DNA of 64,000 bases, taken from Taeniopygia guttata (lineage: Eukaryota > Chordata > Aves > Passeriformes > Estrildidae). Every line of letters starts with the position of its first letter. Position 1 is the stretch's first letter. Positions 13,945 to 28,865 of this stretch are shown here, piece by piece. The translations under genes and the position numbers were made by a program. The notes under the pieces are model-generated. The model did no database searches and was not told the DNA's origin. It saw only the letters and a program-made list of their open reading frames with translations. Location: contig NC_133026.1 in the NCBI RefSeq assembly GCF_048771995.1, positions 94,146,501 to 94,210,500 on the forward strand, given 5' to 3'.

Positions 13945-16900
13945 AATGGCACTGCAAGGCCATATGAACTCAAACCTTGATGTCTATTTTCTCACCAACC
14001 TGAGCCTTAAACAACTCCTCAAGATAAGTTCACCCTCCCCTCCAAAAATAGATCAGGCTGTCCTCTTGCTAAATGATACTGATTTTTTCTACAATTGAGA
14101 TTATATATATATTTAGATATTTAGATACAAAATTAGATATGGTCCTTAATTGCAGATTCAGAGCCTTTTTATTGCTCTGAGATTTGGGAAGTGCTCTGCA
14201 GCCTTTGAATCAAGGCTGGGATTTCCCCAGCGCAGCCGGCACAGCTCTGTAAGACTGTGCTCCGAAGCAAGTGCTGGATCAGATCCTTAATTTGTACTTG
14301 ACAATGTTCAACTCATACGCACAGTAGGTGGATGGGGGAGTTTGAGAGCTTTCAAATCGTGTGGAGGAAAGGAAAAAATAGACTTTGTTCTGTATTCAGC
14401 ACTTGAAAATGATAAATCTCTTATATTCTCTAAGTTACCACATGTATGTGGAGCGAGAGAGATTTAGATCTTAATCTTTTTACTGAAGTAAAATAATTAA
14501 AAGGGTTTCACATACTCATTTATTTCCACATGAAATATTCTATTTCAGGAATGCTTGAGAAAATGTTTCAGAAGTTAGCAATTTAAAGCAAGCAGCTGCA
14601 TACTGATAACAGGCGCTGCAGCTTTAGATCACAGGAATCCACTCAGCAAAGGAACCAATTTTTCTAATTTTGAAAAGCAACAAAACCCCACTGGCTAGCT
14701 TGCCTGAAATTAAAGCATGTATCTATTTATTTTGTTAGAGAAATAGTAAAAAAATGGGTTGAAAGAGATGAAACTCTTTTAATATCTCACAGACTATAAT
14801 TTATTGCTGAGGGAAGAGCCACTGAATTATTCCTCTTCTAATGACTATTAATTTGTGAGGTATGGGCAGAAGATGTGCCACTGTTCATGTAGATATTTGA
14901 AATACTGACATTTTTCCTACTATCCAAGCTATTCCCACAGATGGGTGATTGGATTTCTTGCGCTCCCCACCCTCACTACAGCACTGACCAGGGCAGTCCT
15001 GAGGGGTGTCTGTTGACTGGGCTCAGAGCACAGAATCCACTACCACAAACATCTGATGAAATAAGTGTGTGGAATTAATTCTTTGCTGTGTGGCAACGTG
15101 TTCTTGCACTTTAAACCCCGACAGCTCAGTTTTATCAAATGATAAAATGTTTTTATCACATGAATTAATGCTTAGATGGAAAACGTGATTGGGAGAACTG
15201 GTGATAGCTTACCAGTCAGTTTGCTCAATCCATTTTTCTGTCCTTAGACTTGTCAAGCATGAAGACAATCAAATCCTGGCAACATTTGCATTTGTATCCA
15301 TCCAGACCAACATAGTGAGTAATAGAATTATCTTGGTCTGACATTTGAGGTCACCAGAAGGGTTTCTGGGCCAAAGAGGCCACCATTAAAACATCTCAGT
15401 CGAGTTGGCTCCTTGATGGCCCATCAGGATAAAAACAACTTCTTTCTGCTGTGAGGAGTTTTCACCTACAGATGTCTGTTGCAACATGTGGGCCCATGAT
15501 TTTCTTGGCAACTTTTCAAAACTGGCCTTTTGGAAAATTATTTCCATACTCACTGAATAGCTGGATGTTTGGAGTTTGGCAGACTTGAAGAAAAAATATC
15601 TTTGAAAGGGAATTCAGGGCTCAGAAAGCCACACTTGTGTTATCAGCATTTTAATTTGTCCCAAACTCAGGCTTAAATCCAGAAGGAATTGTTAAATATT
15701 GTAATCTTCTGTAGATCACAGGCTTTCATACAGTTACACTTTGCTGAGCCTCAAGATTGTTTGTTTGATTAGTCATTTCTTCCATGTGAGATTTGATTGT
15801 TGATTTGAAGACATGCAGACGTGGAAAGCCCTTCACTTCTCTTCCCAGTTTGTTCCAGTGGCTAATCACCCTCACTTGTTTCTCAATTAAGTCTGCCTGA
15901 TGCTGGCTTCCAGCCTCCTATTCTTCCAGTGTCTTTCTCATGAAGTAAGACAGCTTTGGGTAAGGCAGGGTCAGGCACTGGCACGCTATGTCCACTCAAG
16001 AAAAATGCTCTGCAAGAATGCTTGTTGGCATTTTTAATTGAAAAATTCTTTGCATATTTATTTAAATGAATTGAAATTTAAAAAACCCAGAAAAACAAAC
16101 CACAGCAGATTAGTGTTTTATACAGAATTTTAAAAAGCATTGTGCTCTATAAACATGTGGTTTTATTTTAATGTTTCTCTAGGCAGGTATTACTGAGAAC
16201 AGACAAAATAAAAAAAAAACTATGTTTTTGTTCTTTTGCTTTGTATAATGAACATCTGCATTCTCTTCTACCTCAAGTGTCTGTTTATGAAGTTAGAGAA
16301 ATCCTCTACATAAGCAGTAGGCCAGAACAGTACTGAAAACTCAAAAGAAACTCCAGATGACAGTCTGAATAAAGAGAATTAAATAAAGCTCAAAGCTTCA
16401 CCTATCTCTAATAAAATTCATTCCAAAAACCCCCTTAAAGACTCAGCCATAGCATTAAATAACTATATCTTTATTAGAAAGCTATTTCCTCTTTGCAAAA
16501 TCTACTCTGAAACAAGGATGGACAGAGAAACTTAGTCCTTAGATACCCAGAAAAAAAATAGGAATTGCTCAAAAATACTAAACATACAGTAGATAGAAGA
16601 ATTTAAAAATCTGTGTCTGCATCAGCTGGAACTGATGGAAGTTTTGCTCTCAGTGCTAAGACATGCTTTACTACTTTGATTGAAATATTTCAGTTTCACA
16701 GTCCCCTGAGATCTGAGGACTGTCAGTGTCATGCCCTGTCAGCACCACTGTTGTGGAGTGGAGCCATTGGCTCTCTCTTTACGGGCTGGGTTGAGAAGGA
16801 TGGCAAGATAAGGACATGCCAAAAATCTAAGACAATCCACCGACCTCAGAGCCCACAGAGATGTTAAATCAGGCAGGGCCCAGGGGCAAGGGCACAAAAA

Positions 16901-18713
16901 GTAAAAATATTTAAAACCCCTCCAAACAGGGTTTAGCCTCCCAAGAACTACTCTTGAAAGTTACTGTAATCTCTCTAACTCAAGTTTCAAAGACCCCTAC
17001 AATCAAAGTGGCCAAGATCTCTTTTAATAACTGATTCAATGGTCTAATTTCTTGTTTTTGTTCTCCACCATGGAAGAACAACCCTGCACTTAAGTAATTG
17101 TTGTGAATGAATCAATTACACAATTACCATTAGTGCAGTTGTCCAATTAAGCCTTTTCACAGACCTAAAGGAAATCAAAGAAAATCCACGCACATTAATA
17201 TGCTGTACCTTTTCTGCAGGAGGCTCTGGCATTGCATTAAGTGCTATTTCTAAAGACTGCCTGCAGCAGATTTAAACTCTGGTTGCGTGAATAAAGAAAA
17301 GATAATGTTACTTCAACCTCTTACAGTCATCTGGGTTTTGTTTTCATCATATTTCAGAAATATTCACATGCTTTCCATACATTCTGTAAGGATATTTTTG
17401 TAACATGAAGTGCTCCTTTCTAAGGTCATTTATTTTCATTTTGATGCAGCCATGCTGATGAATGGCAGACAAAGGGGCATGAGAACTTACTTCTCCATTT
17501 AATCACAAACTATAAGCAATAAAATTTACTCCCCAGGTACTAAGAATAGTTTGTGTCCAAATTTTATGTATGGAAAGCTAGCTGCTTGCAGGGCTACTGA
17601 TGAGTGTCAGTCATGGATCCAGCTCCTCTGGGATTTTTAAGCCTTTAATGCCCTCTGTGCACCTGCTCCCTGGGCAGGTCTGGTACTGCCTAAAGCTGTG
17701 CAGGCAGCACAGCCTCCACAAACCTTCCTGTCAGATGGTTTCTGTGGCAGCTCTGGCTCTGGCAGGGATGGGGAGGTCGTGTTGGCATGTCACCTCATTT
17801 TGGGATGCTAGAGGATCTGTTTCCAGATATCCAGATACACAACTGGAGGAACATACATTTTGGCAGTGATCACAGATCATTGGGCATAAAAGGCTGCAGG
17901 AGCTGGAAGAAAGGTAATGGTGCAGTCAGAGGAAGAACATCATCTGTCTGACATCAGCAGCACATTCCCTTAATCTTGCATGCTGAAAAAAACACTGCTC
18001 TAAAAGACATGTCTCAAACTACCTCTTTCAAAGTTCTCTTCACAGTAAATACTGGAAGAATATTAAACTGGAAAACGTCTTGGTCCTCCCTGGATCTTTG
18101 TTTGGACAGATACAATTGTGGAAGCCAAGGCAGGGGTAAGAAAACACTGATTAGCGACAGAGATTTCTGTCTGGGAAACTAAGAAAACATCAGGCTGGAG
18201 TAGGACTGTGGGAGAGACCAAGCCTTGTGGGACTGTCTGGTTTTCTGGGATACACTGGACTGTTCATAAATAGACTTCTGGCATGTTCTCACAGACAGAA
18301 TTAGCTGGTCCTGGGCCCTCCCTGGCCTGGGAGGGAATCATCTCCATGCAACTCATGTGACACCATCAACCAAACTGCATAATCACTTCAAGCCTGTGAT
18401 GGGGAAATGGAGGGATGGGCATCAGAACATTATGGGAGGCATCCAGCTGGCCAAAGCTGGGGTACCAAGTGGGATCAGCACTTTAAAGCAAAGAGTTTGC
18501 ATTCAAACAAAGGCCATTTGCATTCAGATCTTTTCTCATACTGTCTACAAGGGGAGTCTGAGGCACAGAAGGCAGAGTCCTGCTGTCTGATCAGGGCTGC
18601 AGCTGTGTCACAATGCCTGAGAGCCCTGCCATCCCAGGGATGCCCACCCACAGGAGGTGATGGTGTTGGTTCTGCATGGCTGGGCTGACACCCCTGTCCA
18701 GAGAGATGCTGGC

Positions 18714-18770
18714 AGGCACAGGGACATCCTGGGGCAGGCACAGGGACACCTTGGGCAGGGACACCCCGAG
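18714..18770 (+). repeat. Imperfect short tandem repeat (CAGGCACAGGGACA type)
   Basis: About three degenerate copies of a roughly 20-bp unit, GGCACAGGGACATCCTGGGG and variants, in a local GC-rich patch. Confidence 0.6.
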
Positions 18771-21700
18771 AAGCTGCAGTTGTGGGTGACCCACTTGGGA
18801 ACAGAGCAGAGGAAAAGCAGTGAGCAGCAAAATGTCATCACAAATGGGAGTTGGCAGCTTTGTGAGACAACACACCGTAAGCACAAGCAAGAAGAAATAG
18901 AAGTTGGTGCAAAAAGACCAAGGATGAAAAAGACATGTACAAAGACATGAGCAAATACATGAGCTAAATACCTATGCTCAGTTTTGTTTTAAATCAAAAT
19001 ATTTTTTTCCTCCAAGAAGAAATGTTAGAAGGAAAATATAAAAGAAATCTAAAGTGTTTGATGATGAACAAAAAACCTCAATCTCAAAAGACCAAAATGG
19101 AAAAATAAAGCTTATTTCAATTCTTTTTAGATTTCCTTTTCAAAAGACACCTGGCTCCAATGCTCTGAATGCATTTAATCACAACTGTCTTATTAAGCAA
19201 GATTGAGCAACCTAAACCATATGAAAATTGTTACTGGCCCAAAAAATGACTCAATAGGAATGAGAGCCGGTCCCATTAATTACGTTCTGGAGAGCATTCC
19301 CAAATGTGCATTATTCACACTGTAGTTCTAAGCACATTGTAGCTCATGAGGGAGAGGTGGGAAGACCCTCACTTGGATGGAGGCAGAGAACTGCACCTTT
19401 AGAGTGAGCAAGCATAAACTCATGGGAGGGAGGAGTGACAAAAATTACACAGAATTCAGTACGATTGATTAATTGCCTTTAATGCAAGTACCGCCATAAT
19501 CATAAAGGGAGACTTGATTAAATGTGCAAAGAGCTTGATGAGAACTGTGACATAGAACCAGCTGTAAATTTTGATACACACAAGCTCTCTGTTTCTGTCC
19601 ATAGTTTGTGCCTCCAAAAATGTCTGTCCTGCTTGAGTATATGCTCAGCAGAACTACAAGTACCACATCCACTGATGCTATGTGACTCTTAAATTTTTAC
19701 AGACTTTCTGAGCTTATGTGACCGTTATATCTGAAAATGAAAATACAACATATTGTATCTTGATAAAATAGTGAGTTACTTAATAAGTGGTGTAGCTAAA
19801 ATTCACAAAAATACAACAAAAAGATTCCCTGGTGCACTGTATGCTAATTAATTTTTTTTTTTTTTTTTGGTAATGAACATGTTAAAAGATTACTGTTATT
19901 ATTCTGAATTATTTAAAATACTTGCCCTGATTATGCAGTAGCAGGCATGTGCAGTTGATCTGAAGGAGCTAAACTTTGCATCAAATTTCCCCTGGGTGCT
20001 GTATGAAACTGCACAATAAATGAGTGTTACTGTAACTTAAACAGATACTGACTCTCAGAGACATGAAAATAAAAATGTTCTGGTGTTAAAACGTGGCCCT
20101 GACAGGTCTATTACACTCTTCACAAAGTCTGATCATTTCCTTCGAACAGTAGCTCTCTTAAAAATTAATGATGCATACTTTCCACGCTATCTCATTACTG
20201 ATGCACAACTCAGTAGGTTCAGATGAGATTCCAGCTAGACAGGCACTCAGTCAGGGGGGTGTATTCCCCCTCAGCAGGGAATGGGTTTAGATCACCAAAA
20301 AACTTTCCTTCTCTTTACCTTTTTCTATTTAATCTACAGGGACTTTCTGTGACATCTCTCTTCTCCTTTCCAGTTGTCAATATGACTGTGTTAGATCTGC
20401 ATCTTGGGTTTAAAATTACATATAATAGCATAAAAATATTTTTAACTGAATTTTGGAAAAAATCCCAAATATTTCAAAAGAAATCTTTTTCTATAGCACA
20501 TGTTAAAATTTCCATTAATATTTTAAAAGATCCCAGTAGATGAGAACTTTTCTCCATAAAGCTACAAAAGTTAAGGCATTCAGAGTATTGAAACTCCCAG
20601 CATAATTGTTACAACAAATTCCCTCAGGCTTATTATCACTAGCTAAAAATGCAGCAAATAAGTAGCTTTTAGCTTTTTAATTTAAGTAATTTAGAATAAA
20701 TTGATTTCTGTAGTCATATATCAAACATATAAATCAGCTTTCTAAAGGAGAGTCTCTGTGATTTAACTCAACTTTTTGCCCACTCCCACCCAGCTGGCTC
20801 CCTCCAGCCCATAAAAGGCCTAGGAAAATAGGTAAAATTGGCATTGTGGTACAAAGGACAGCAGATCTGTCTGTGCCAGAAGAGTGCAGGGTATGAGGGA
20901 GTGTGGTTCAGCACCCCTCACCCAGCTGTAGCCTCAGACTTCAGTAGATACAGGCAAGGGATTGTGTGCTTATCCAGTATTCCCAGTGCAAATGAAATCC
21001 CCAAACTGGTGTTGTTTTTCCCTCTGCAGCTGAATGGTGGCTTATACTGCTAACATCAATTGACTCATCTCTAAATGGGAATTAATGAATATGTATGACT
21101 AATGCCAAGCTGGGCTGGCTGGGTGCCCAGGTATTGGGAGCTATGTGTTTTCCATTACTGGAATGCATTTACTTTCACTGGATGGACAGATTTTGAATTT
21201 TATTGTTAATCTTTCTAAATTTAAAAAAAAAAAAAAAAAAAAAACAACAACCAAAAAAACTTCAGAGGCAGAGTATTCAACTAGTAGTATGAGACTGAAA
21301 AATAATAACCTGGGACAATGTGTTCACTTTGGCTGGCATTTCACTTAGGGCATTCCTACAAGAGCTGCAAAATCTGATATACAATGAAAAGATTTTGTCA
21401 ATCCTCAAAGCATCCAAACTCCCAGAAAACACAAACTTATGGAACTGAACCTTAGGTCTCTCTTGCAATACAAGGAGAGCTACAGAATTTTCCTGGTTAA
21501 CAAATGTTTGAATTTACACATACTTCAGTACTTTACAGTGCTGGCCACACACACTAAAAGCTGCACAGTAAGCTGCAGAATGTTATCTGCTTTACCAGGG
21601 CTCCACTGTAATTATTCACGTATTATTTTCCATTGTATAAATGGAAAATAAATGAAGTTAATGTTCTGATATTTTTTTTTATTTTGAAGACTAAGAACTA

Positions 21701-22000
21701 ATGTTATGATCTTGAATTATGATTTACCACCTCTTTTTTCCCTCTTCAGCAGAGGTTTAATTTAGTTTCATTTACCTCATGTGCTTTGAAATATCCCAGA
21801 GACGTGAAGCTTCAGCTGCAATAAAAATATTTCTGCTGCGTAATGTAATAAAAAAGGTGACATAAAAAATTAAATAGGTACCTTTCTTTTTGAATGTGTG
21901 GAAGTAGGGGTTTCTTGCTTGCACCTCCCAAGAGAATAACCCTTCTTATTTTTATTCTGGAAAACACTTTGGCACTGAGCAGTTTTAGCTGATTTGTTAA

Positions 22001-22598
22001 AATCATGGAATGTTTTGGAAGGGGCCATAATGATCATTCCAATGCCTTCTCTCATGGGCAGGGACACCTTCCACTAGACCAGGTGGCTCAAGGCCCCTTC
22101 CAACCTGGCCTTGAACACTTCCAGGGACGGGGCACCCACAGTTTCTCTGGACAGCCTGCTCCAGCACCTCACCATGCTCACAGGGACATCTCCTAGCAGC
22201 TGATCCAAACCTGCCTCTTTGGCATCAGTTTAATGCCATTACTCTGTGTCCTATCCCTCCGTGCCCTTGTGAACAGCCCTTCTCCCACGCTCCTGTACCC
22301 TCCGGCTGGAAGGCTGCTGTGAGGAGCCCCAGAGCCTTCTCTCCTCCAGCCTGAATAACCGCAGCTCCCTCAGCTGTCCCCATAGCCGTGCTGCTCCACA
22401 TCATCCTTGGGTCCCTGCTCTGGAACTGCTTCAAAAGGTCCTCTTGCTTCTTGTGTTGGTAGGCCCAGAGCTGGATGCAGCAATCCAGGGAGGTCTCAAG
22501 AGAGCAGAGGGGGAAAATCTCCTCCCTCAACCTGCTGGTCACCATTCCCTGGTACTCACTGGCTGCACTGAGACAGGTGGCCAACGCTTTGCAAGACA
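22001..22598 (-). mobile_element. CR1 LINE 3' end, minus orientation
   Basis: The longest CR1 piece here (about 600 bp). The plus strand reads the antisense tail from AATCATGGAATG through CCTGGCCTTGAACACTTCCA to the ORF2 end. The minus-strand frame 22599-22225 keeps a broken remnant of the reverse transcriptase C-terminal end (CCIQLWAYQHKKQEDLL), so it is repeat-derived and not a host gene. Confidence 0.92.
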
Positions 22599-25500
22599 AA
22601 TGTTCCTTCTGTCCAAAATCTGTGCTGTAATACTATGCATAATTAAAGGAAATACATTTTATTGGACTGTGGAAGCGGAGAAGCAAGTAACAACATGCTC
22701 TGTGTTTATTTATGTTGAAGTTCAGCTTTGGGTCACCCACTCAGGTGGCCACTTTCAAATCCCAGGCACCTGCAGTGCGCAGACCAGTGTTGGAACAGGT
22801 AGGTCCTGGCACAAAGAGAAGAGTCAGTTTTACCTTCACTACTGAGTTGGCATCACCCAAGATTTCATGCCATAACCATGCTACAATCTGCAGCTACCAG
22901 CACACTTCTCCTACTGCTGATTTATTTAGATAGTAGTTGCTGGTTTAATAGTATTTAATTAAGTTCAGTACAGTTAAAACCAGCTAAACTTTGGCAGCTG
23001 CTCCTGTCATTGCAAATCGAATTTTGTATTGTGGACAGGGGAATCAGGGAAACAAGATGAAAATTATCCCTCTTGCACCACCCCCTGGTACTTGGCAACA
23101 AGGAACTTCCCAATGCTGCTGCCCAATCTGAGCTGTCTGTACTAGAATAATATTTTTCAAATGACACACACTCAGTATATTTTGTAAACATCTCTAATGA
23201 AGCACAGCCATATGTATGTATGTATGTATGTATGTGCATATTCACACGTGCTCTAATACACACAGATGTGTGTGCATGTTTATATATAAATATACACGCA
23301 TATTTAGCTGTTAATACCACGGAACAGAAGTGTCTTTCTGAAAGTGATTATTTAATCCCAGACAAAGAGCTTCCTGCAAGAAGATCAGACATATTAACCT
23401 TCAATACTTTTGAACTTCTCCCACTGGAACAAGCTTAAATCCCTTCTATATATTGGGTTAAATGAGAAATTTGTTGTCACTGTTTTGAACAATAAAAAAA
23501 TGGTTGCAAGAATCTGCGTGTGTTCCTGGTGGATCTGTAAGCTCTTTGAAAACAGTTTTCACATATTTTCCAGCAAAGTTGGACAGCCTTGTTCCAGATT
23601 CTAACACTACCCTGGGGGGATAAGATGTACAGCATTTGCATTGAGTTCTGCACAGATCCAAGGGAAAACAGACTTGCTCATCCTGGCTGCAAATTTTTAA
23701 GAGAGAGGTTGAGCTGCTCCTCGTGCTGTGCATGGGTCAACAGAACCCCTCAGATTTGCAGAGACAGAAGAATGCTCTATGGTTTTTAGGGCTAGGATAA
23801 GATGTTTTCCTGAGCTAGTTCAGGATATGCCACAATTCTTCAGTACCTGGTTCTCCATGAAGGTAGGATGATCATGCTGGTGCAACAAAACACGCAGCCC
23901 AAAGTTCTTAAAGTGCTGTATTTGCTAAGTTACTTTGTGATACAGTGACATAATACTTCCAGAGATCTTAATCTGTGGAATTATTTTAAACCATATGGTT
24001 TGAACCACAAGCTGGTATGAAGCTGGCACCAAAAGAACTAAACAGCGAGCTTCCCTGCAGTTATAAGCACCTATAAAATAATCTGTAAACTTTTAAATTG
24101 AGATTTGACAGAAGGCTTGAGCGTACGCCAATTTAAAGTACATAAAAATTCCCTCTGGCTTACATCTGTGAAGATGAGGGAGGATAAGAACAGTCTCAGC
24201 TTAGGAATACACGTGAGGAAAGATCACTCTCTGGAAATGCATATTTACTAAATATTGTGAGCTCATCATGAATACTTCAACTCAACAAATAATTGCTGAA
24301 TCCTCTAATACAGAGGCCAAAGAAAGCTTTGGCAAATGTAAATCTGAACTGATTTAGCTATAGAATCAGATGATTTGAGAACTGATGGCAAAGCTATAAA
24401 ACACTATAAAACCCATCGGATATCAATGGGCAAGTGAAAATTTTTGCCAGTTGACTTCTTCACCAGCTTCTCACACCTGGGAATTGTTTTAACCTTCTAC
24501 ATTTTCATTTGTTCCTATTACATTTATATATTTTGGGACCTGTGGAATGTCTGTTTCTTTAATCTTGAGAAACTTAGCCCGCAGATATCACACGTGGGAG
24601 CTCCATGTGATCCTGGATGTTGAAGGTTCCTGCGCTTTGACAGTTTCTGGCACCTGCCAGAAGTGAGGGTGTTCTGCCCAGTTAGTGAGAACTGATTAAA
24701 AGCAGAAACTGAGGTGGGCTTTAACACATAAACAGTGGAGAGTAAGGCAGCAGCATCACTAATGAGGAGTAAGTCCCTTCAGCATCACCAAATCCTCCCA
24801 AGGCACTCACAGCACTAGTGGCATTTCCCCCACCACCACTCCTGCACCCAGCACGGTTCCACTCACTATCAACACCTTCCCATGCATTTACAAGGAGTGG
24901 GTGGGTGGGGTGGAGTAATAAGATTCTTCCCCACAGTTTAGACCAGGAAGTAGCTGGCAATTTAGCACAGAGGAGTAACTCGATAGTTTATTTAAATGGA
25001 ACACACTGGAGCTGAGATAAATTAATTTTACTATATTTTCAGTTTTATAACAGATAACACAAAATGTAGTAAACATTTAAAAATGCAAAAATAGTGCAAA
25101 ATTACTTTTGTGGTAATACAAGACAAATGTTGGCAAACAGCATTTTAAAAGCAACTATAGGAAACAGATCAGGCAAAGCACCAATTTATATAGCATGGCA
25201 GAAATGCAACTAATCTACAGGCTTTTCCATGTAAGACAGGAAAAAGATCAGTTACATGCAGTTAAACCTATGAAAGGTGATTAAACCAGAGCATTTGAAA
25301 AGTAGCCTTGTATACCAGCTTCCAGACAAAATGTAGATATAATTTGATTTCTTGCTGAGCATATTGCACTAACTTCTTTTATTATTTGTCTTGGTTGGTT
25401 TTTTGGGTTTTGTTTTTTTTTTTTCTTTTACTATGTAGGAGAAAATGAAATGTTGCTGAAAAGCTCACTTCATTTTAAAGACTGGCACCATGAAATTAGA

Positions 25501-28500
25501 GCTATGTTGACAGTCCCCATTCAAGAGAAAAACAAAACAAAACAAAAATTGCCATAGTAGTAGGAAAAATCCAACTTGGAAAAATGAAGTGACATACATA
25601 ACGTGATTCAAAACCTAAACATTTTAGTTAAATTTTCAAATGCATTAGAGGCTTATTAACCTGAACTGTCTGAAAAAGTTGATGATACATGGATTCACTT
25701 GACTGTATTTAACCCTCAAAATTTTTTCCAGAAACATCTACCAATGACAAAGAGCAAAATACACGAAGTTCAGAGATTCTCGAGTATGTTACTGCCCTCT
25801 TTGGAACCTGAATGGAGGAAAACACAGAAAAAGTTTACATTGTAGAAGAAAACAAATGGCAACTAAGAACTCTATAGTTAATACAAAGGAAAAAATATTG
25901 CTGTATTCCCACATCTGTATTTGCATTCAGTTTACAAAGTTTGGGTTCAGGGCATTCAAATTAAATCTCTGCATTTTTATACCGAACAAGAAAGAGTTCT
26001 CTCCATCATAAATAACAGGGCATTATGCACATATATGTACACATATATGCATAAAGGATATTTATCCTTTCTCTTAGATCTTGGCTTTTTAGATTTAAAG
26101 CCCTCATAATATCACAGACAGTTGTAGTGTTGGAAGAAGCAACTTCTGTTGCAGAAGTCTATTCACACCTTCTTAACCTTTGGCTGAGGTCAGGCAGTTA
26201 AACCACATTCTTAACTCTACAAGAAAGTAAGAGAAGGAATCTTAAAATATCATTCTTTAGCATTTATGAATGGTCAACTATGCAATAAATTAAGTACTAA
26301 CCTGAATCAATCCCACAGAAATGGAAAATGGACAGGATAACAGAAAAAGATACTACAATAGCAACTCTTTTTTGCGTACTGAGGTACCAGCAACCTACTG
26401 ATGTACACAGTCTAAAGGGTATTTCTGCTGCTAGATTTGATTGGGATATTTTCTCCCACCATAAAATAAATTGGTTTTTCATTGAAACATGATCTGAATC
26501 CTTTTTTTAATGAAGCCAAATATTTTCACTACATAGGAAAGATATTATTTTAGCCCACTATTTCACATGAAGAAAGAATTTCAAAGACAGCTTTTTAAAA
26601 ATTTTTGTTGAATAACCTTCAAATTAATAAATCCCTAAAATCAATAAATTCCTAAATGTTGGCTTGAAGGATGCACATTTTAGAAGAAACAGTCCAATAG
26701 ATCTCAGCCCAAAGCTGCTGAGAATTTTTAATATAATTCCAATTGTGTGGATCTCCTACCTTACTATTATATTCACACAATATCCTTTCAGTGATAGCAG
26801 TAAATACTTTCAGGTGAAATCCTGCTATTTTTATTGTCTGTGATGAATTTGTATCTCCTCATTTGCTAAATGAAATTTGTCAACTGAAACCAGAGGTAAG
26901 TAGTATCTCACTACAACACAAGAGCGGAACAACAGGAAGAGTTTTGCAGATCAGTGGAAAAAGCTTGGAAGCTTCAGAGCTGACATTTTTAATATGTCTG
27001 TTCTTCCACCAACAAGTGCAATGCTGCAAATGCTTTTTTAAAAACATCTTTCTGTAGTAGTACATGCTGTGCATTGGAAGCTCTGCTCTTCTGATTTGTC
27101 TTAGAAAACAATTTCCCTTTCGCAGTAGTTTGTGAAAATGGTAGGGTGACTTTTATTAGTAAAGAACTAAGCATGGAGACTGTTAGTGTTAGAATCAAAT
27201 GTTCAGCTTCTTCAAATGTTTAATACATCTCTCACATTTCTTTATTAATACACTCCAACAAAACAAAGAAAAAAATTAGGATTATGCTGTGATTTCCTGG
27301 ACAAGTCAAGAGGCTGTGTAATTTGGCACACTATGTCATAAAAACTAGCCCTTTTTGCAAGATAATTTTAAAAAATGCTTTTTTTTGGTCATGAATTATA
27401 GAGCAAAGTCCTTTTTGCTGACTACATCACTGAATTCCAGTATAAGGACTTCTCACACATAAATCTTGCTACACAGCAAATTGGAAAACTCACACGAAAT
27501 TCCCAAGTGTTCAAATGAAAACATGAACTCTGAATGCATGTGTAGTACTACATAATAAAGAAATTTAGAGTCCAGCTTTACAGAACCAAAACTGTAGGCA
27601 AGAGTCCAACAGCAGAAGTTGTTTTAGCTCTAGTTTTCTTTTTAAATCATCAACACCAATGAAGAACCCTTACCAGTGGGATTCTTGGAAATCATATTTT
27701 AAATACTATATGGAAAACACTATTTTCTCTCAGGGTTTTAAGCATTGTCTACCATGATCAACTTGATGCTATGGCATTTAACTCATAAATAAGAAAAAAA
27801 ATCAGAGCTAAAAAAAGTAAAGTTCTGGCCATTCAAAGAGACACCACTTCTGCTCACCAGTCCTCAGTCAAAGTCACAGACTTTGGACCTGTGGATATCG
27901 GTGCTGATCTCTAGAACAGATCACCTCTGAAGGAGGATCATGCCTGGCTTGAAGCAGGAGAGATGAAATGCTAAACCCAGGAATGGAATATGCCAAATAC
28001 CAAAGCTGAAGGCCAGAAATGGAAAGCTTCCATCCATACCAGAGGCTTTCTTTAGGAAAAGCAGACAACTGATATATTTGTTCACTGGAGGAAATATATC
28101 CCAACAAGGAAAGGAAGGACAAAGTGCATCTCTGAGACAAAATGCATATTTGGCTACTTGTTATCACTTCCATCAAAGCTAAAAGCCAGGTTAAAAGATG
28201 TACAGTTTATATTTCACATCTTTATTGTTCTGTCTTTCTATATGCTTTCTATAAGATACATTTTTTTGTTGCTGTTCTGTGTGACCATCTTGCTTACATC
28301 AATATTTTAATCTGAATAAATATATTTCCAATTACCTCTGAAACAGTTAACTGCATAGGTTACCCTTTCCTGCATGTTTTACTACTGATAACTTGTGATA
28401 AGCACTCGGTCCTTCAACCTGGTGAGCTTCTCATACAATGTCCTAATGCTGCATTCTCGATATTCAAAGGAACATTCAAAGGACAAGCTTGTTTTACCCT

Positions 28501-28865
28501 GCAAGACTATTATTGACAACCACCCACAATGTGGGTTAAAATATCTTGTAACAAAACTAAATTTATTCAGTTTTTATGACAGACAGTTTTGTCCTGTAAT
28601 TAGATCTTAGCAACACAAGAGCATTTAGACACATTTCTTGTAATGATACCAAATAATATACACAGCTCCACTTTAATGGTTTCTGGTTTTAACTTCAGCT
28701 TGCATTCAAGGGAAACTTTGAAGCCCAAAAAGCAGGTTTATTTTAATCTGAGAGAAAAATGAGCCACTCAAAAATGATTTGACAAATTTATGTCAAACTC
28801 TAAGTTCTAGGAAATACAAAATGCCTTTTTTTAACATTGCTTGTTTCACAAAAAAAGCACAATGT
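22599..28865. other. Intergenic between the CR1 and C18orf63, no gene seen
   Basis: AT-rich, with a tetranucleotide microsatellite at 23211-23234. 25.0-28.9 kb is very AT-rich and low in repeats. No coding exon was recognised on either strand. It may include distal C18orf63 3' UTR. Confidence 0.5.
23211..23234 (+). repeat. (TATG)6 microsatellite
   Basis: Six perfect TATG units followed by alternating purine-pyrimidine sequence (CACGTG-like and TATATA stretches) to about 23300. Confidence 0.95.

Larger units (their letters stand above)
10651..22000. other. Intergenic, no gene seen
   Basis: 11 kb of mainly AT-rich sequence. It holds a poly(A) run (about 12044-12060), a duplicated GTATCCCTGAC near 12101-12122, the inverted repeat at 13883-13944, a (TA)n run near 14100, a possible old CR1-like scrap near 15840-15890, a GC-richer patch at 18.3-18.9 kb, T18 near 19851 and A20 near 21224. 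No exon was recognised. Confidence 0.55.

Noticed and set aside
22225-22599. 124-codon minus-strand frame
   Set aside because: It is a broken remnant of the CR1 ORF2 C-terminal end, not a host gene.
23211-23300. Possible CRISPR-like or satellite array
   Set aside because: It is a simple (TATG)n microsatellite with no spacer structure, and the window is vertebrate DNA.
26101-26200. Possible CR1 tail in antisense orientation
   Set aside because: Only a short stretch (TGTTGGAAGAAGCAACTTC) resembles CR1, too little to support a call.
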